This document shows, in pieces, positions 1-8,910 of a stretch of DNA of 64,000 bases; position 1 is the stretch's first letter; each line of letters opens with the position of its first letter. Under the pieces are notes generated by a model. That model was not told the origin of the DNA and made no database searches. It saw only the letters and a list, made by a program, of their open reading frames with translations. A program made the position numbers and the translations under genes. The DNA is taken from NCBI GenBank assembly GCA_016199935.1, contig JACQFS010000015.1:1-64000 (forward strand), read 5' to 3'. The DNA is from Verrucomicrobiota bacterium. GTDB taxonomy: Bacteria > Verrucomicrobiota > Verrucomicrobiia > Limisphaerales > JACQFS01.

Positions 1-240
1 GGCGTCTCCCGACGAGCCGAACTGGAATTCGGCGCTCCGGGGGGTGTCCGGTTGCGATTCGAGCAGGGCGATGAGGTGGCGGAGGAAGGCGAGGCGCGGC
101 GTGGTGTTGGCGTGGGGCGGAGCGTTCAGACGCCAGTTCGCGGCGAGAATCTGGCGGGCTTCCTCCAGCTTGCCGAGCATGATGAGGGTGAGCACCAGAT
201 TGTTGCGACGATGGATGGCACGTAGATGAAAACGAATACA
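1..240 (-). pseudogene. TPR-protein C-terminal fragment (no start codon, runs off window edge)
   Basis: Minus-strand open frame reads CIRFHLRAIHRRNNLVLTLIMLGKLEEARQILAANWRLNAPPHANTTPRLAFLRHLIALLESQPDTP, TPR-like (NNLVLTLIMLGKLEEARQIL); in-frame TGA just upstream at 241-243. Confidence 0.5.
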
Positions 241-263
241 TCAGGTGGGTGGGACAGACGCTC

Positions 264-833
264 CTAAGCGGGGCTGCCGAATTGTATGCCATACGGTTTG
301 CCAATTGCGTTAAGTTCCGTCTGAGTTTGCTCCTTACTACGGCCCATTTCTCGCAGCAACCTAGCGTAGTTTCCAATGGCTGTTTGAAAATGAGGATGCG
401 GATGGCCAGTGCCACAGATGTATTTCAAATATATTTCCAGTTGCCGCCGCATCGGCAGTTCGGCCTCGGCTAAGCGATTCATGGCTTGTAGCAAGGTCGC
501 AAGGTTGTTTAGATTGGTTGCGACGTCGGGATGCTCCAAACCGAAACTGTTTTCGTTGATCGTCAGCGCCCGACGAAACAACGGCTCGGCCTCCGCAAGC
601 CGGTTGCTGTCCTTCAATAATCCGGCAAGGTTATTGAGGTGTCCGGCTACAGTGGGATGCTCCAGACCGAGAATTCTTTCGGCAATGGTAAGTGCGCGCC
701 GATAAAGCGGCTCAGCGTCCGCCAGCCGATTCGTATCTTGAAGTAGCATCGCTAAGTTGTTGAGCGAAGTAGAAAAATGGGGGTGATTTTCTCCAAAATT
801 TGTTTCAATGATTGAAATTGACCGCCGCATCAA
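264..833 (-). CDS. TPR repeat protein, probable C-terminal part of the upstream TIR-NB-ARC gene
   Basis: Three clear 42-aa TPR-type repeats (NNLAxLLxxxNRLAEAEPLxRRAL); begins where the 830..2809 ORF breaks off mid-TPR. Confidence 0.75.
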   Translation of the reverse strand: MMRRSISIIETNFGENHPHFSTSLNNLAMLLQDTNRLADAEPLYRRALTIAERILGLEHPTVAGHLNNLAGLLKDSNRLAEAEPLFRRALTINENSFGLEHPDVATNLNNLATLLQAMNRLAEAELPMRRQLEIYLKYICGTGHPHPHFQTAIGNYARLLREMGRSKEQTQTELNAIGKPYGIQFGSPA

Positions 834-2809
834 CGGCTCGGTTTCTGGCAGGTGGCCTTCAGCAATTGCGCGAGGTTGTTCAGTGCGCTAGCAAAACTCG
901 GATGGCTAGAGCCGAGTTTATTTTCACAAACCGCAATCATGCGTCGCATCAGTGGTTCGGCTTTGCCCCATTCCGCTAGGTGAGTCCAACGAGCGCCCGT
1001 TTGATTGAGAAGCCACGCAGCTTCGGGATGTTTCATTTCATCCCAAAGATCGGCAAGTGCGGCAAACGGTTCAAGTTCCCAGCGCGCGTCCACCCAGTTT
1101 GTGGCCTGTAGCAAAACCGCGTCACGTTCAGTTACCAGCACATCGACGGCTTGCTGCCGGACGGCACGATCAGATTCAGAACAATTATGCTTCGTCAATT
1201 CCTGCACAAGTCGGTGAACACGCACCACCCGTGGCTGTCCGTCAGTGTCCATCGCGTCAGTCGCTTGAATCAGACGCATGCTGAACAGGCGGCGCAGGAC
1301 ATTTTTCCACGGGTCGGGGTAGCCCGGCTCGGCGTCGCGTTCAATTTCGGGAAACGTCTTTGCCACCAGCGCGCGCAGCCACGGCAGCGGCACTTGGTCG
1401 GGCGGCAGCAGGGCGGCAAATTCCAGCGCCAGTTTCTCCGCTGCGCCCAATCGTTCCAGTGTCGGCTGGAGCGTCGCGCTCAAACGCTTTTCTCCGTGCA
1501 ACACGCCTTCGCTGCTCTGGCTGGCGGCGGTGTCGAGTCCTTCCAGTCCTTCCTTCTTCAGCCGCGCGAGAAAAGCGGCGCAGGTCACGTCGTTCGTAAA
1601 CTGGCCGAGATACACGGCGGCGGATTCCACGGCGAGGGTGAAGCTGCCGAGCAGTCGCACGATCTCTCGCGCGGCGTCGCGCTCCGCCTCGCTGCGGAAA
1701 CGTCCGTCGGGCTGGTAGCTCTCGATGAGCGCGAGGGCGTCGTCCGGCGGCAGTTCGTCAATGGCCAGGAACGAGCGGTCGCGGTGCGCGCCGTGCAGTT
1801 CGTTTTCGCCCAGCCGCGTGGTGGCGAGGACGTGCAGCCAGTCGCCGCCGTTGAGCCGCGCGACCTGCGCGGGGTCGAGCAGGCCGGGCCGGTCCACGTT
1901 GTCGAGGAGGAGCAGGCAGCGGTGAGGCGCGCGGGCGTCGGCGAGTTTCTTCAGTTCGCGGCGGGTGCGCTCGAACTGGAGGTCGGCATTTTTCTTTTCG
2001 TCGTCGGTGAACTCGAAGCCGATGGGCGTGGCGAGTTCGGCGAGGGCGAGGCGCAGGTCGTCCTTGCCCGCGCAGCGCACCTGCCAGCGTCCGCCGCCGT
2101 ATTCGTCGGCAAAGGCGTGGGCGTATTCGATGGCGAGCGCGGTCTTGCCCAGCCCGCCGACGCCGTTGACGGCGGTGACGACGCCGATGTGTCCAGGCGT
2201 GACGAAGTTTTCGCGAAGCATCCGCAGGTTGGCGGTGCGTCCGATGAAGTGAGGATTGTGCGCGTCCACGTTGCCGAGACTTTTTTCGGCGCGTTCGCCG
2301 CGCGAGATGGTCTTGGCAATCTGCTCGTTGAGCCTGCCCATGCGTTCCTGCACGGCGGCTTCGCGCAGGGCTTCCTCGCCTTGGTCATGCCAGGGACGCA
2401 GGTCAAAGTATTGGCGCTTGCGCAGTTCGGCGACCCACGCGGCGCATTGCTGCTCGAAGCCTTTGCTGTCCCAGCCCGGCACTTCGACGAAGTAAATCGG
2501 CGCGACGCCGTTGAAGCCGTGCAGATGGCCGATCTCGTATTTGAGGTATTCGACAAATTCCCATTCGCAATACTCGCTCTTGAGATACGCCGGGGAAAGA
2601 CACGCGAGCAGCAAGCGTGACTCGCGGAGGCCTTGAAGAATGCGTTGCCGCCAGTCTTGCATCCCGTGGATTTCCTGCTGGTCGAAGAACGGGACGAGTT
2701 CGCGCTTCGCGAATGGAGCAAAATCTTTCTTGATGCGCTCGACGAGCTGCGTGATTCGGCCATCGGCATTATCGCGCCGGGAGTAGCTGATGAAGATGTC
2801 GTAGGGCAT
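830..2809 (-). CDS. TIR domain - NB-ARC/STAND NTPase - TPR protein
   Basis: N-term MPYDIFISYSRRDN...LSPAYLKSEYCEWEFVEY (TIR); VNGVGGLGKTALAIEYAH (Walker A); RCLLLLDNVD (Walker B); C-term TPR start. Confidence 0.88.
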   Translation of the reverse strand: MPYDIFISYSRRDNADGRITQLVERIKKDFAPFAKRELVPFFDQQEIHGMQDWRQRILQGLRESRLLLACLSPAYLKSEYCEWEFVEYLKYEIGHLHGFNGVAPIYFVEVPGWDSKGFEQQCAAWVAELRKRQYFDLRPWHDQGEEALREAAVQERMGRLNEQIAKTISRGERAEKSLGNVDAHNPHFIGRTANLRMLRENFVTPGHIGVVTAVNGVGGLGKTALAIEYAHAFADEYGGGRWQVRCAGKDDLRLALAELATPIGFEFTDDEKKNADLQFERTRRELKKLADARAPHRCLLLLDNVDRPGLLDPAQVARLNGGDWLHVLATTRLGENELHGAHRDRSFLAIDELPPDDALALIESYQPDGRFRSEAERDAAREIVRLLGSFTLAVESAAVYLGQFTNDVTCAAFLARLKKEGLEGLDTAASQSSEGVLHGEKRLSATLQPTLERLGAAEKLALEFAALLPPDQVPLPWLRALVAKTFPEIERDAEPGYPDPWKNVLRRLFSMRLIQATDAMDTDGQPRVVRVHRLVQELTKHNCSESDRAVRQQAVDVLVTERDAVLLQATNWVDARWELEPFAALADLWDEMKHPEAAWLLNQTGARWTHLAEWGKAEPLMRRMIAVCENKLGSSHPSFASALNNLAQLLKATCQKPSR

Positions 2810-2940
2810 CGGCTTTGCCTCTGCAATCTGTTTGGATTGACGCGGACGAGTCTGCCCGGCTGCCGCCGTGCTGGCAAGTGGAGGCTGGAAAGGAGCCAGG
2901 GACTTGCGGAGTTCGTCCCTCCGCAGTGTTTGCTCGCTTC

Positions 2941-2980
2941 CTCCGCATCACCCGCACGCGGTGCGTCTCGCTGTCGCCGA
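2941..2980 (-). pseudogene. Relic copy of the C-terminus of the neighbouring NHL-repeat gene
   Basis: ATCGGCGACAGCGAGACGCACCGCGTGCGGGTGATGCGGA (minus) nearly identical to the end of the 3290..4384 gene (IGDSEAHRVRVMRKK). Confidence 0.7.
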
Positions 2981-3031
2981 TGGAGGCTTCACGGCTTGCT
3001 TCATCAGGCCGCGCGTGGTAGTCATCCAAAC

Positions 3032-3238
3032 ATGAAAGCGGTGAATCTCCTGGACGCGCTGGAAAAGCCCAAGTTCAAGCCATTCGACTTGTGCCTGGAC
3101 AACGGGCGGGTCATTCGCATCAAGCACCCGGATTGCGTGTTGTTTAATGACCCGAAGACGGTCGCGGTCATCGCCGACGGGGAGCACTTGCACATCGTGG
3201 ACTTGGACCACGTTTCCAATCTCGCGCTCGCGAGCTAG
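3032..3238 (+). CDS. Small conserved-type hypothetical protein (68 aa)
   Basis: ATG at 3032, MKAVNLLDALEKPKFKPFDLCLDNGRVIRIKHPDCVLFNDPKTVAVIADGEHLHIVDLDHVSNLALAS, no competing ORF of better quality. Confidence 0.65.
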   Translation: MKAVNLLDALEKPKFKPFDLCLDNGRVIRIKHPDCVLFNDPKTVAVIADGEHLHIVDLDHVSNLALAS

Positions 3239-3289
3239 GCGGAAGTTATTTCCTTGGGAAAAATTGCCCGGTCGGAGACCGGCGCTCCG

Positions 3290-4384
3290 TCATTTTTTCC
3301 GCATCACCCGCACGCGGTGCGCCTCGCTGTCGCCGATGAAGATCGAGCCGTCGGCGTCCACGTAAATGCCGTGGAGGCGGGCCATCGCGCACTTCAATGG
3401 GTCGCCATCAGGGCCGTCGCCCTTTTCGCCGGTGCCGGCCATGAGGAGGAGTTTGCCGGTCTTGGCCTCGACCATGCGCACGGTGTGGCTCTCGGTGTCG
3501 GCGAGCCAGGCGTTGCCGTCGCGGTCAATGGCGATGCCCTTGGGGCCGGAGAGCGTGGCGAGTTTCGCCGGACCGCCGTTGCCGGTGAAACCCTTCGGGC
3601 CCGTGCCGGCGATGTGGTGAATTTTCCCCGCCTTGAGATCGAACTTGAAGACTTGGTTGCCCTCGCGCGTGACGGCCCAGAGATTTCCCGCCGCGTCGAA
3701 GTCGAGCGAGCGCGGCCCCTTGAGCGGCGTGCCGGCGATGGGCGCGCCGTCGGGCGTGGCGCCGGCTTTGCCCGTGCCGGCGAAGGTGGAGATGACGCCG
3801 GTCTTCATGTCCACGCGGCGGATGACGTGATTGGCGATGTCGCAGATGTAGAGGCTGCCGTCGGGGCCAAACTGGATGCTGTGCGGTTGCTTGAGCTGCG
3901 CCTTGTTCGCGGGGCCGCCGTCGCCGCTGTAGCCGGCGGTGCCGGTGCCGGCGAAGGTGGTGATGACCTGCGTCTTCGCATCCACGCGGCGGATGGCGTG
4001 GTTCTGCATGTCGGCGATGTAGAAATTGCCGGCTTTGTCGAAGCGGATTTCGTGCGGGAGGTTGAAGGTCGCCTGAAGCGCCGGCCCGCCATCGCCGGAG
4101 TAGCCCTTCACGCCACTCCCGGCGACGGCGTGAATTTTTCCATCCGCGGTGACTTTGCTGATCCGTTGCCCGGTGTATTGGCAAAAATAAATCGCACCGT
4201 CCGGTCCGCGCACGACACCGAAGGGATTGTCGAGCTTCGCGGCTGTGGCGGGGCCGCCGTCTCCGGCGAAGCCTTTCTCGCCGGTGCCGGCGAAGGTGGA
4301 GATGGTCCATTGCGCGGCGGAGGCGGCGGAGCACAGGGCCACGGAAAAAATCAAAGCGAGCGAGAGCGAGTTGAGTCGTTGCAT
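3290..4384 (-). CDS. Secreted NHL-repeat beta-propeller protein
   Basis: Signal peptide MQRLNSLSLALIFSVALCSAASAA; repeated ISTFAGTGxxGxxGDGGPA units. Confidence 0.9.
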   Translation of the reverse strand: MQRLNSLSLALIFSVALCSAASAAQWTISTFAGTGEKGFAGDGGPATAAKLDNPFGVVRGPDGAIYFCQYTGQRISKVTADGKIHAVAGSGVKGYSGDGGPALQATFNLPHEIRFDKAGNFYIADMQNHAIRRVDAKTQVITTFAGTGTAGYSGDGGPANKAQLKQPHSIQFGPDGSLYICDIANHVIRRVDMKTGVISTFAGTGKAGATPDGAPIAGTPLKGPRSLDFDAAGNLWAVTREGNQVFKFDLKAGKIHHIAGTGPKGFTGNGGPAKLATLSGPKGIAIDRDGNAWLADTESHTVRMVEAKTGKLLLMAGTGEKGDGPDGDPLKCAMARLHGIYVDADGSIFIGDSEAHRVRVMRKK

Positions 4385-4410
4385 TGGAAAATCCTGAGGG
4401 GAATCCCGAA

Positions 4411-4480
4411 GAAGGTCAAACGAATGGGGGCAGGCGAATGAAGAAAAAGAAATTCGTCTGACCCCATTCGTTTGACCTTC
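4411..4480. repeat. REPIN-like palindrome, copy 1
   Basis: Inverted 30-bp arms GAAGGTCAAACGAATGGGGgCAGgCGAATg / GAAGGTCAAACGAATGGGGTCAGACGAATT (4411-4440 and 4451-4480). Confidence 0.85.
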
Positions 4481-4506
4481 TCCCTCCATGCCGTTAGAAG
4501 CCGCGC

Positions 4507-5013
4507 GTGCTTTTGAATTTCGCACAAGTCTTCTGGCAGCTCATCGAGCTGCCGTTTCATCACGCCGACTTGGTGTGGGCCATCGTGCCGCTTTATTTCG
4601 GCTGGCTTGTCAACGAGCTGACCTCGAACAAGGCGAACTTCGGCACCGCGCTCAACACCGGCTTCAGCTTCGTGTGGTCCGGCGCGCACTGGCTGTGGCA
4701 GACGTTCGGCACGCGCGCCGCGCACGCGCCGAAGGTGAACCTCGATTTCCTGCTCGCCGTGAACGTGGCCGTCACGCTCGCGACCATCGCCGTGGGGTTG
4801 GTGGCGCTGTGGTGCGGCGTGCGGCGGAAATTCCCGGGCGGCACGTCATTCCTCGGTCACGCGCGGTTCAGCAATTATTTCATGATCACGCTGTTTCCCA
4901 TCCAGGCCAGCTACCTCCCGTGGTCGTGGGCGCGCGTCGCGGCGATCCTGATTTTCGCCGGGCCGCTGTGGCTCGCGTGTCACTTCGGGCTGAAGCCGTT
5001 GCGGAAAAAGTGA
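4507..5013 (+). CDS. Hypothetical membrane protein
   Basis: GTG start, several hydrophobic segments, MLLNFAQVFWQLIELPFHHADLVWAIVPLYFGWL. Confidence 0.7.
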   Translation: MLLNFAQVFWQLIELPFHHADLVWAIVPLYFGWLVNELTSNKANFGTALNTGFSFVWSGAHWLWQTFGTRAAHAPKVNLDFLLAVNVAVTLATIAVGLVALWCGVRRKFPGGTSFLGHARFSNYFMITLFPIQASYLPWSWARVAAILIFAGPLWLACHFGLKPLRKK

Positions 5014-5057
5014 ACTGGCTCCTGGCCGCCGCCGCTCCGAGGCCAACGAAAAGCGGC

Positions 5058-5873
5058 CTACTTGTCCGGTCCATCCCACGGCGGAAGCGTGGCGAGGAAT
5101 GACTCGTGGACGCCCACCAGCCAGATGCGCTCCTTGGTGATGCGTTTGGCGGAAACCACCCGCGCCCCAGCGGTCCCCACGACGGCTCCGGCCAGAATCG
5201 CGACGATCCCCAAGATGATCAACACGACCAGATCTTTTCCGACGGCGCCCGCCACGATCATCCCGATGCCGGCGAAGACCAATCCCCACGCGACCCACAC
5301 AAACGTGCGCCGTTTCCGCCGGTGGCGTTCGCACAAGCCGATGTGAATGGTCGCGCGCTTGCGGACGATGAGCGCCGCGATCGCATAGACCAGGACGCTG
5401 ATGAGGACGAGCAGGAAAAGCCAGGGCGTGTGCCAGTAGAGCTTGCGCCGGAAATCAGCGGCGGTGACGGGCTCGTTGCACTTCACGCAGCGCGGGGGCA
5501 GCGGCGATTCCAGGTCCATCACCAGTTGTTTGCCCGAGCGCCACACGCGGGCGCCGGTCATCAGCGCGGCGGGGGCGCCCTCGCGCAGCCCTTGCAGATA
5601 CAGCGGCTTGCACGCGGCGCAAATCTTGTGGCCGAAAAGTTCGACCATCTCGTCTTCGGGAAATGCCTGGCCGCAGCGGGCGCAACGCGACCCGGCCGGC
5701 ATCGGCGGCGGAACGGCGCCGGAGTTGCGGGTGCCGTAGGGAACCCAGCCAGCGAGGCCTTCGCGCCAGACGCGCGTGGTGGTGGTGACTTCGCCCGTCT
5801 GCGCCAGACGGTTCAGTTCCTCCTCCGCCACCGGACCGAGGGGTTGGCCGTTCCGCTCGTAGTGCCATTGCAT
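5058..5873 (-). CDS. GYF_2-domain protein with zinc-finger-like CxxC pairs and TM segments
   Basis: MQWHYERNGQPLGPVAEEELNRLAQTGEVTTTTRVWREGLAGWVP; CARCGQAF...CAACKP; PPRCVKCNEPV. Confidence 0.8.
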   Translation of the reverse strand: MQWHYERNGQPLGPVAEEELNRLAQTGEVTTTTRVWREGLAGWVPYGTRNSGAVPPPMPAGSRCARCGQAFPEDEMVELFGHKICAACKPLYLQGLREGAPAALMTGARVWRSGKQLVMDLESPLPPRCVKCNEPVTAADFRRKLYWHTPWLFLLVLISVLVYAIAALIVRKRATIHIGLCERHRRKRRTFVWVAWGLVFAGIGMIVAGAVGKDLVVLIILGIVAILAGAVVGTAGARVVSAKRITKERIWLVGVHESFLATLPPWDGPDK

Positions 5874-5930
5874 GACGGGCGACTTATGCGCGGAACGCGC
5901 CGCTGCGGCAAGCGGCAAACCCAATCGCCG

Positions 5931-6395
5931 TCAGTAAAGTCCGGGGAAGAAACGTTTCACCCGCCGCGCGTAGTCCGCGTAGTTGGAAAATTTTTCCCGA
6001 AGCCACCGCTCCTCGCGCCGGGCCTTCAGGTCGAGGAAGACCGCCTGCACCAGCGCGACCGCGAGGACCGCGCGGCTCGACCACACCAGCGCCCAGCCGA
6101 ACGCGAGCAGGATGAGGCTCGCGTAGAGCGGATGCCGGATGCGCGCGTAGATGCCGGTGGTGATGAGTTGCGAACCGCCGACCGGTTGCGGAAAGGGCGT
6201 GCGAAACTTGCCGAGCACGCGGTCGCCGCGGATGCCAACAACGGCACCGAGCGCGAACAATACTGCGCCGGCGGCGAGCGTGAGCCAGTTGCCCCAGCGT
6301 TCACGACACAGCGGCGCGAGTAGAATCACCGCGCCCATCAGCACGAACTGCACGACGACCCAGATGCCGCCGCGTTGCTGGAAGGAGTCACTCAT
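5931..6395 (-). CDS. Isoprenylcysteine carboxyl methyltransferase-family membrane protein
   Basis: GIYARIRHPLYASLILLAFGWALVW...EERWLREKFSNYADYARRVKRFFPGLY. Confidence 0.85.
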   Translation of the reverse strand: MSDSFQQRGGIWVVVQFVLMGAVILLAPLCRERWGNWLTLAAGAVLFALGAVVGIRGDRVLGKFRTPFPQPVGGSQLITTGIYARIRHPLYASLILLAFGWALVWSSRAVLAVALVQAVFLDLKARREERWLREKFSNYADYARRVKRFFPGLY

Positions 6396-6488
6396 TTGAC
6401 CGCATGGAAATTCCACGGCGCAGGCGTGGCAAGCGGATTCCCCTGTTGCACCGCCCCAGCTCGTCGGCTAGTTTTCGCCCCCTGAATT

Positions 6489-7865
6489 ATGACACTGACT
6501 GAAAAACTGCTCGCTCGCGCCGCCGGCAAAGCGTCCGTCGCCGCCGGCGACAACGTGTGGGTGAAGGCCGACGTGCTGATGACCCACGACGTGTGCGGGC
6601 CGGGGACCATCGGCGTGTTCAAGCGCGAGTTCGGCAAGACGGCGAAGGTCTGGGACAAGAACCGCGTCGTCATCATTCCCGACCATTACATTTTCACCGC
6701 CGACTCGCTCTCCAACCGCAACGTGGACATTCTCCGCGACTTCTCGCGCGAGCAGGGGCTGCCGTATTTCTACGACGTGATTGACGACCCGAACGGCTCG
6801 TGGAAGTTCGACGCGGCCAAGGGCAACCTGAAGAGGCAATACGGCTCGCGCTATGCCGGCGTCTGCCACACCGCGCTGCCGGCCAAGGGCCACACGCGCC
6901 CCGGTGAAGTGCTCTTCGGCACCGACTCGCACACGTGCATGGCCGGCGCGTTCAATGAATTCGCCACCGGCATCGGCAACACCGACGCGGGCTTCGTCAT
7001 GGGCACCGGCAAACTGCTCATCAAGGTGCCCGAGACGATGCACTTCCGGCTCGAAGGAAAATTGCAACCCGGCGTGATGGCGAAGGACGTGATCCTCCAT
7101 TGCATCGGCGAGATCGGCTTCGACGGCGCGACCTATCGCGCGATGCAGTTCGACGGCCCCGGCGTCGCGAGCCTCTCGATGGACGACCGCATGACCATCG
7201 CGAACATGGCCATCGAGGCCGGCGGCAAGAACGGCATCTTCGAGTTCGACGCGCGCACGGCGGAATACGTGGACGCGCGCACGCGGCTCAACGGAACGAT
7301 TCAGAAATACGAACCCGTCGTCGTGGATAAGAACCAGAAGTTCGTTTACGAGACCGTCATCGATCTCGACAAGCTGGAGCCGACGGTCGCGTGTCATCCG
7401 GACCCCGGCCAGCGCAAGAAGGCGAAGGACATGGGCGACGTGAAACTCGACCGCGCCTACGTCGGCTCCTGCACCGGGGGCAAGACGAGCGACTTCATCG
7501 AGGTCGCGCGCGTGTTGCGCGGGCGCAAGGTGAGCATTGACACCTTCGGCGTGCCGGCGACGCCGGACATCGTGCATGAACTCCAGACCACGCGCTGGGG
7601 CGACCAGACCATCTGGCAGATTCTCGAGGACGCCGGCGTGCGCATGACGGAAAACGCCGGCTGCTCCGCGTGTCTCGGCGGCCCGGTGGACACGTTCGGC
7701 CGCATGAACCAGGGCGGGCTCAAGTGCATCAGCGCCACGAACCGCAATTTCCCCGGCCGCATGGGCCACAAGGAATCGCAAGTCTTCCTCGCGTCGCCTG
7801 CCACGGTTGCGGCCAGCGCCATCACCGGCAAAGTCACCGACCCGCGCGAGTATCTGGTGAACTGA
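6489..7865 (+). CDS. leuC: 3-isopropylmalate dehydratase large subunit / aconitase-family protein
   Basis: LFGTDSHTCMAGAFNEFATGIGNTD, YVGSCTGG, AGCSACLGG; 458 aa. Confidence 0.8.
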   Translation: MTLTEKLLARAAGKASVAAGDNVWVKADVLMTHDVCGPGTIGVFKREFGKTAKVWDKNRVVIIPDHYIFTADSLSNRNVDILRDFSREQGLPYFYDVIDDPNGSWKFDAAKGNLKRQYGSRYAGVCHTALPAKGHTRPGEVLFGTDSHTCMAGAFNEFATGIGNTDAGFVMGTGKLLIKVPETMHFRLEGKLQPGVMAKDVILHCIGEIGFDGATYRAMQFDGPGVASLSMDDRMTIANMAIEAGGKNGIFEFDARTAEYVDARTRLNGTIQKYEPVVVDKNQKFVYETVIDLDKLEPTVACHPDPGQRKKAKDMGDVKLDRAYVGSCTGGKTSDFIEVARVLRGRKVSIDTFGVPATPDIVHELQTTRWGDQTIWQILEDAGVRMTENAGCSACLGGPVDTFGRMNQGGLKCISATNRNFPGRMGHKESQVFLASPATVAASAITGKVTDPREYLVN

Positions 7866-7953
7866 GTGCGTTCCGAAACCTTTCGCGAAATTCCGCGCTG
7901 GCGACGGCGCGGGTTTTCTTTTCCAAAAACATTTTTTGACAAACGCGTGCGGA

Positions 7954-8093
7954 TGAAGTTTCTTCCGCGCCCTGAGATGAAACTCACAAACACAACCAAA
8001 GCGAGCTTCCGGTCCTCCGGCCCCTGCGGCCACATGGTCCACGTGACCATCGGCCAGCGCTGGCTCCCCGGCTTTGGCATCGTGAGTTCCTGA
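7954..8093 (+). CDS. Possible small ORF (about 38-46 aa)
   Basis: MKFLPRPEMKLTNTTKASFRSSGPCGHMVHVTIGQRWLPGFGIVSS, directly upstream of a strong terminator. Confidence 0.35.
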
Positions 8094-8116
8094 AACATTT
8101 AACCAGATTTTCACCG

Positions 8117-8153
8117 AAACCCACGATTGCCGAAGCAGTCGTGGGTTTTTGTT
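8117..8153 (+). terminator. Rho-independent terminator
   Basis: aacccacgattgc-cgaa-gcagtcgtgggtt then TTTGTTTT; about 13 bp stem with GNRA-like cgaa loop. Confidence 0.85.
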
Positions 8154-8202
8154 TTGGCCCGCAAGCTGCGGACCAGCCGGTGAGGAAAGCGAAAGGCAAA
8201 AC

Positions 8203-8547
8203 ATGACCAACAAAATCAAAACCCTGCGGACACGCTTCGGGCCGGAAACCCGGTTCGAGGTGCCGCCCCGGCCCGCCGTGCCGTTCCGCGGCGCGCAGGA
8301 GACCGAATTGGAACAGTTCAAGGCCCGGCTGTTGCGCGAGGCGCTGGCGGAAAACAATCTGCCTGCCTTCAACGCGCCACTGCGCCGCGCCGCCAACGAC
8401 GCCGCCACCGTTGCGTGGGTCACGCCGTTTCCGCTGCTGGTGCTCCCAGAGTTGTTTGCGGAAAAGGCGCGGACCGCCATCGCCCAGACCGTGAAGCAGC
8501 AGCGGGTCTATGCCCGCAGCCGCGCCATCCTCGCGATCACCGAATGA
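8203..8547 (+). CDS. Hypothetical protein (about 114 aa)
   Basis: MTNKIKTLRTRFGPETRFEVPPRPAVPFRGAQETELEQFKARLLREALAENNLPAFNAPLRRAANDAATVAWVTPFPLLVLPELF. Confidence 0.65.
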   Translation: MTNKIKTLRTRFGPETRFEVPPRPAVPFRGAQETELEQFKARLLREALAENNLPAFNAPLRRAANDAATVAWVTPFPLLVLPELFAEKARTAIAQTVKQQRVYARSRAILAITE

Positions 8548-8766
8548 CTACCACGATTCATTTCCGGCCGGTCTGCGGGGAACCGACGTCGCGAATGTCC
8601 GCGTGCCTCGCGCGCGGCCTCATGCGCGACGCCGGCTCCCCGTGGGCCAGCGCATTGGGGAAACAGTAAACGAACGCGCGCCGGTCGCGGTGCGGTGGCG
8701 AACCACCCTGAGGGGAAGAGCTTCTCCTCCGCCCGCGCCGGCGCGCGATAAATTTACGGAGGAGGG

Positions 8767-8870
8767 GCGCGGCGTTCACGCCGCTTCGCATCCGGTCGTG
8801 ACGAGTCGCCAGAAATTTCCACCGGCCTCGGGCTGACGCACGTTGAAGCGGCGTAAACGCCGCACTCCGC
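8767..8870. repeat. Palindromic element, gcggcgtttacgccgcttca family, copy 1
   Basis: Inverted arms GCGGCGTTCACGCCGCTTC... / ...GAAGCGGCGTAAACGCCGCACTC. Confidence 0.7.
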
Positions 8871-8910
8871 GCACTTGCGCCGCGTTCACGCCCACTTACA
8901 CTCGCCGGTC

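Noticed and set aside
6468-8480. 670-aa minus ORF antisense to leuC
   Set aside because: Same high-GC antisense artefact; LeuC motifs are unambiguous on plus.
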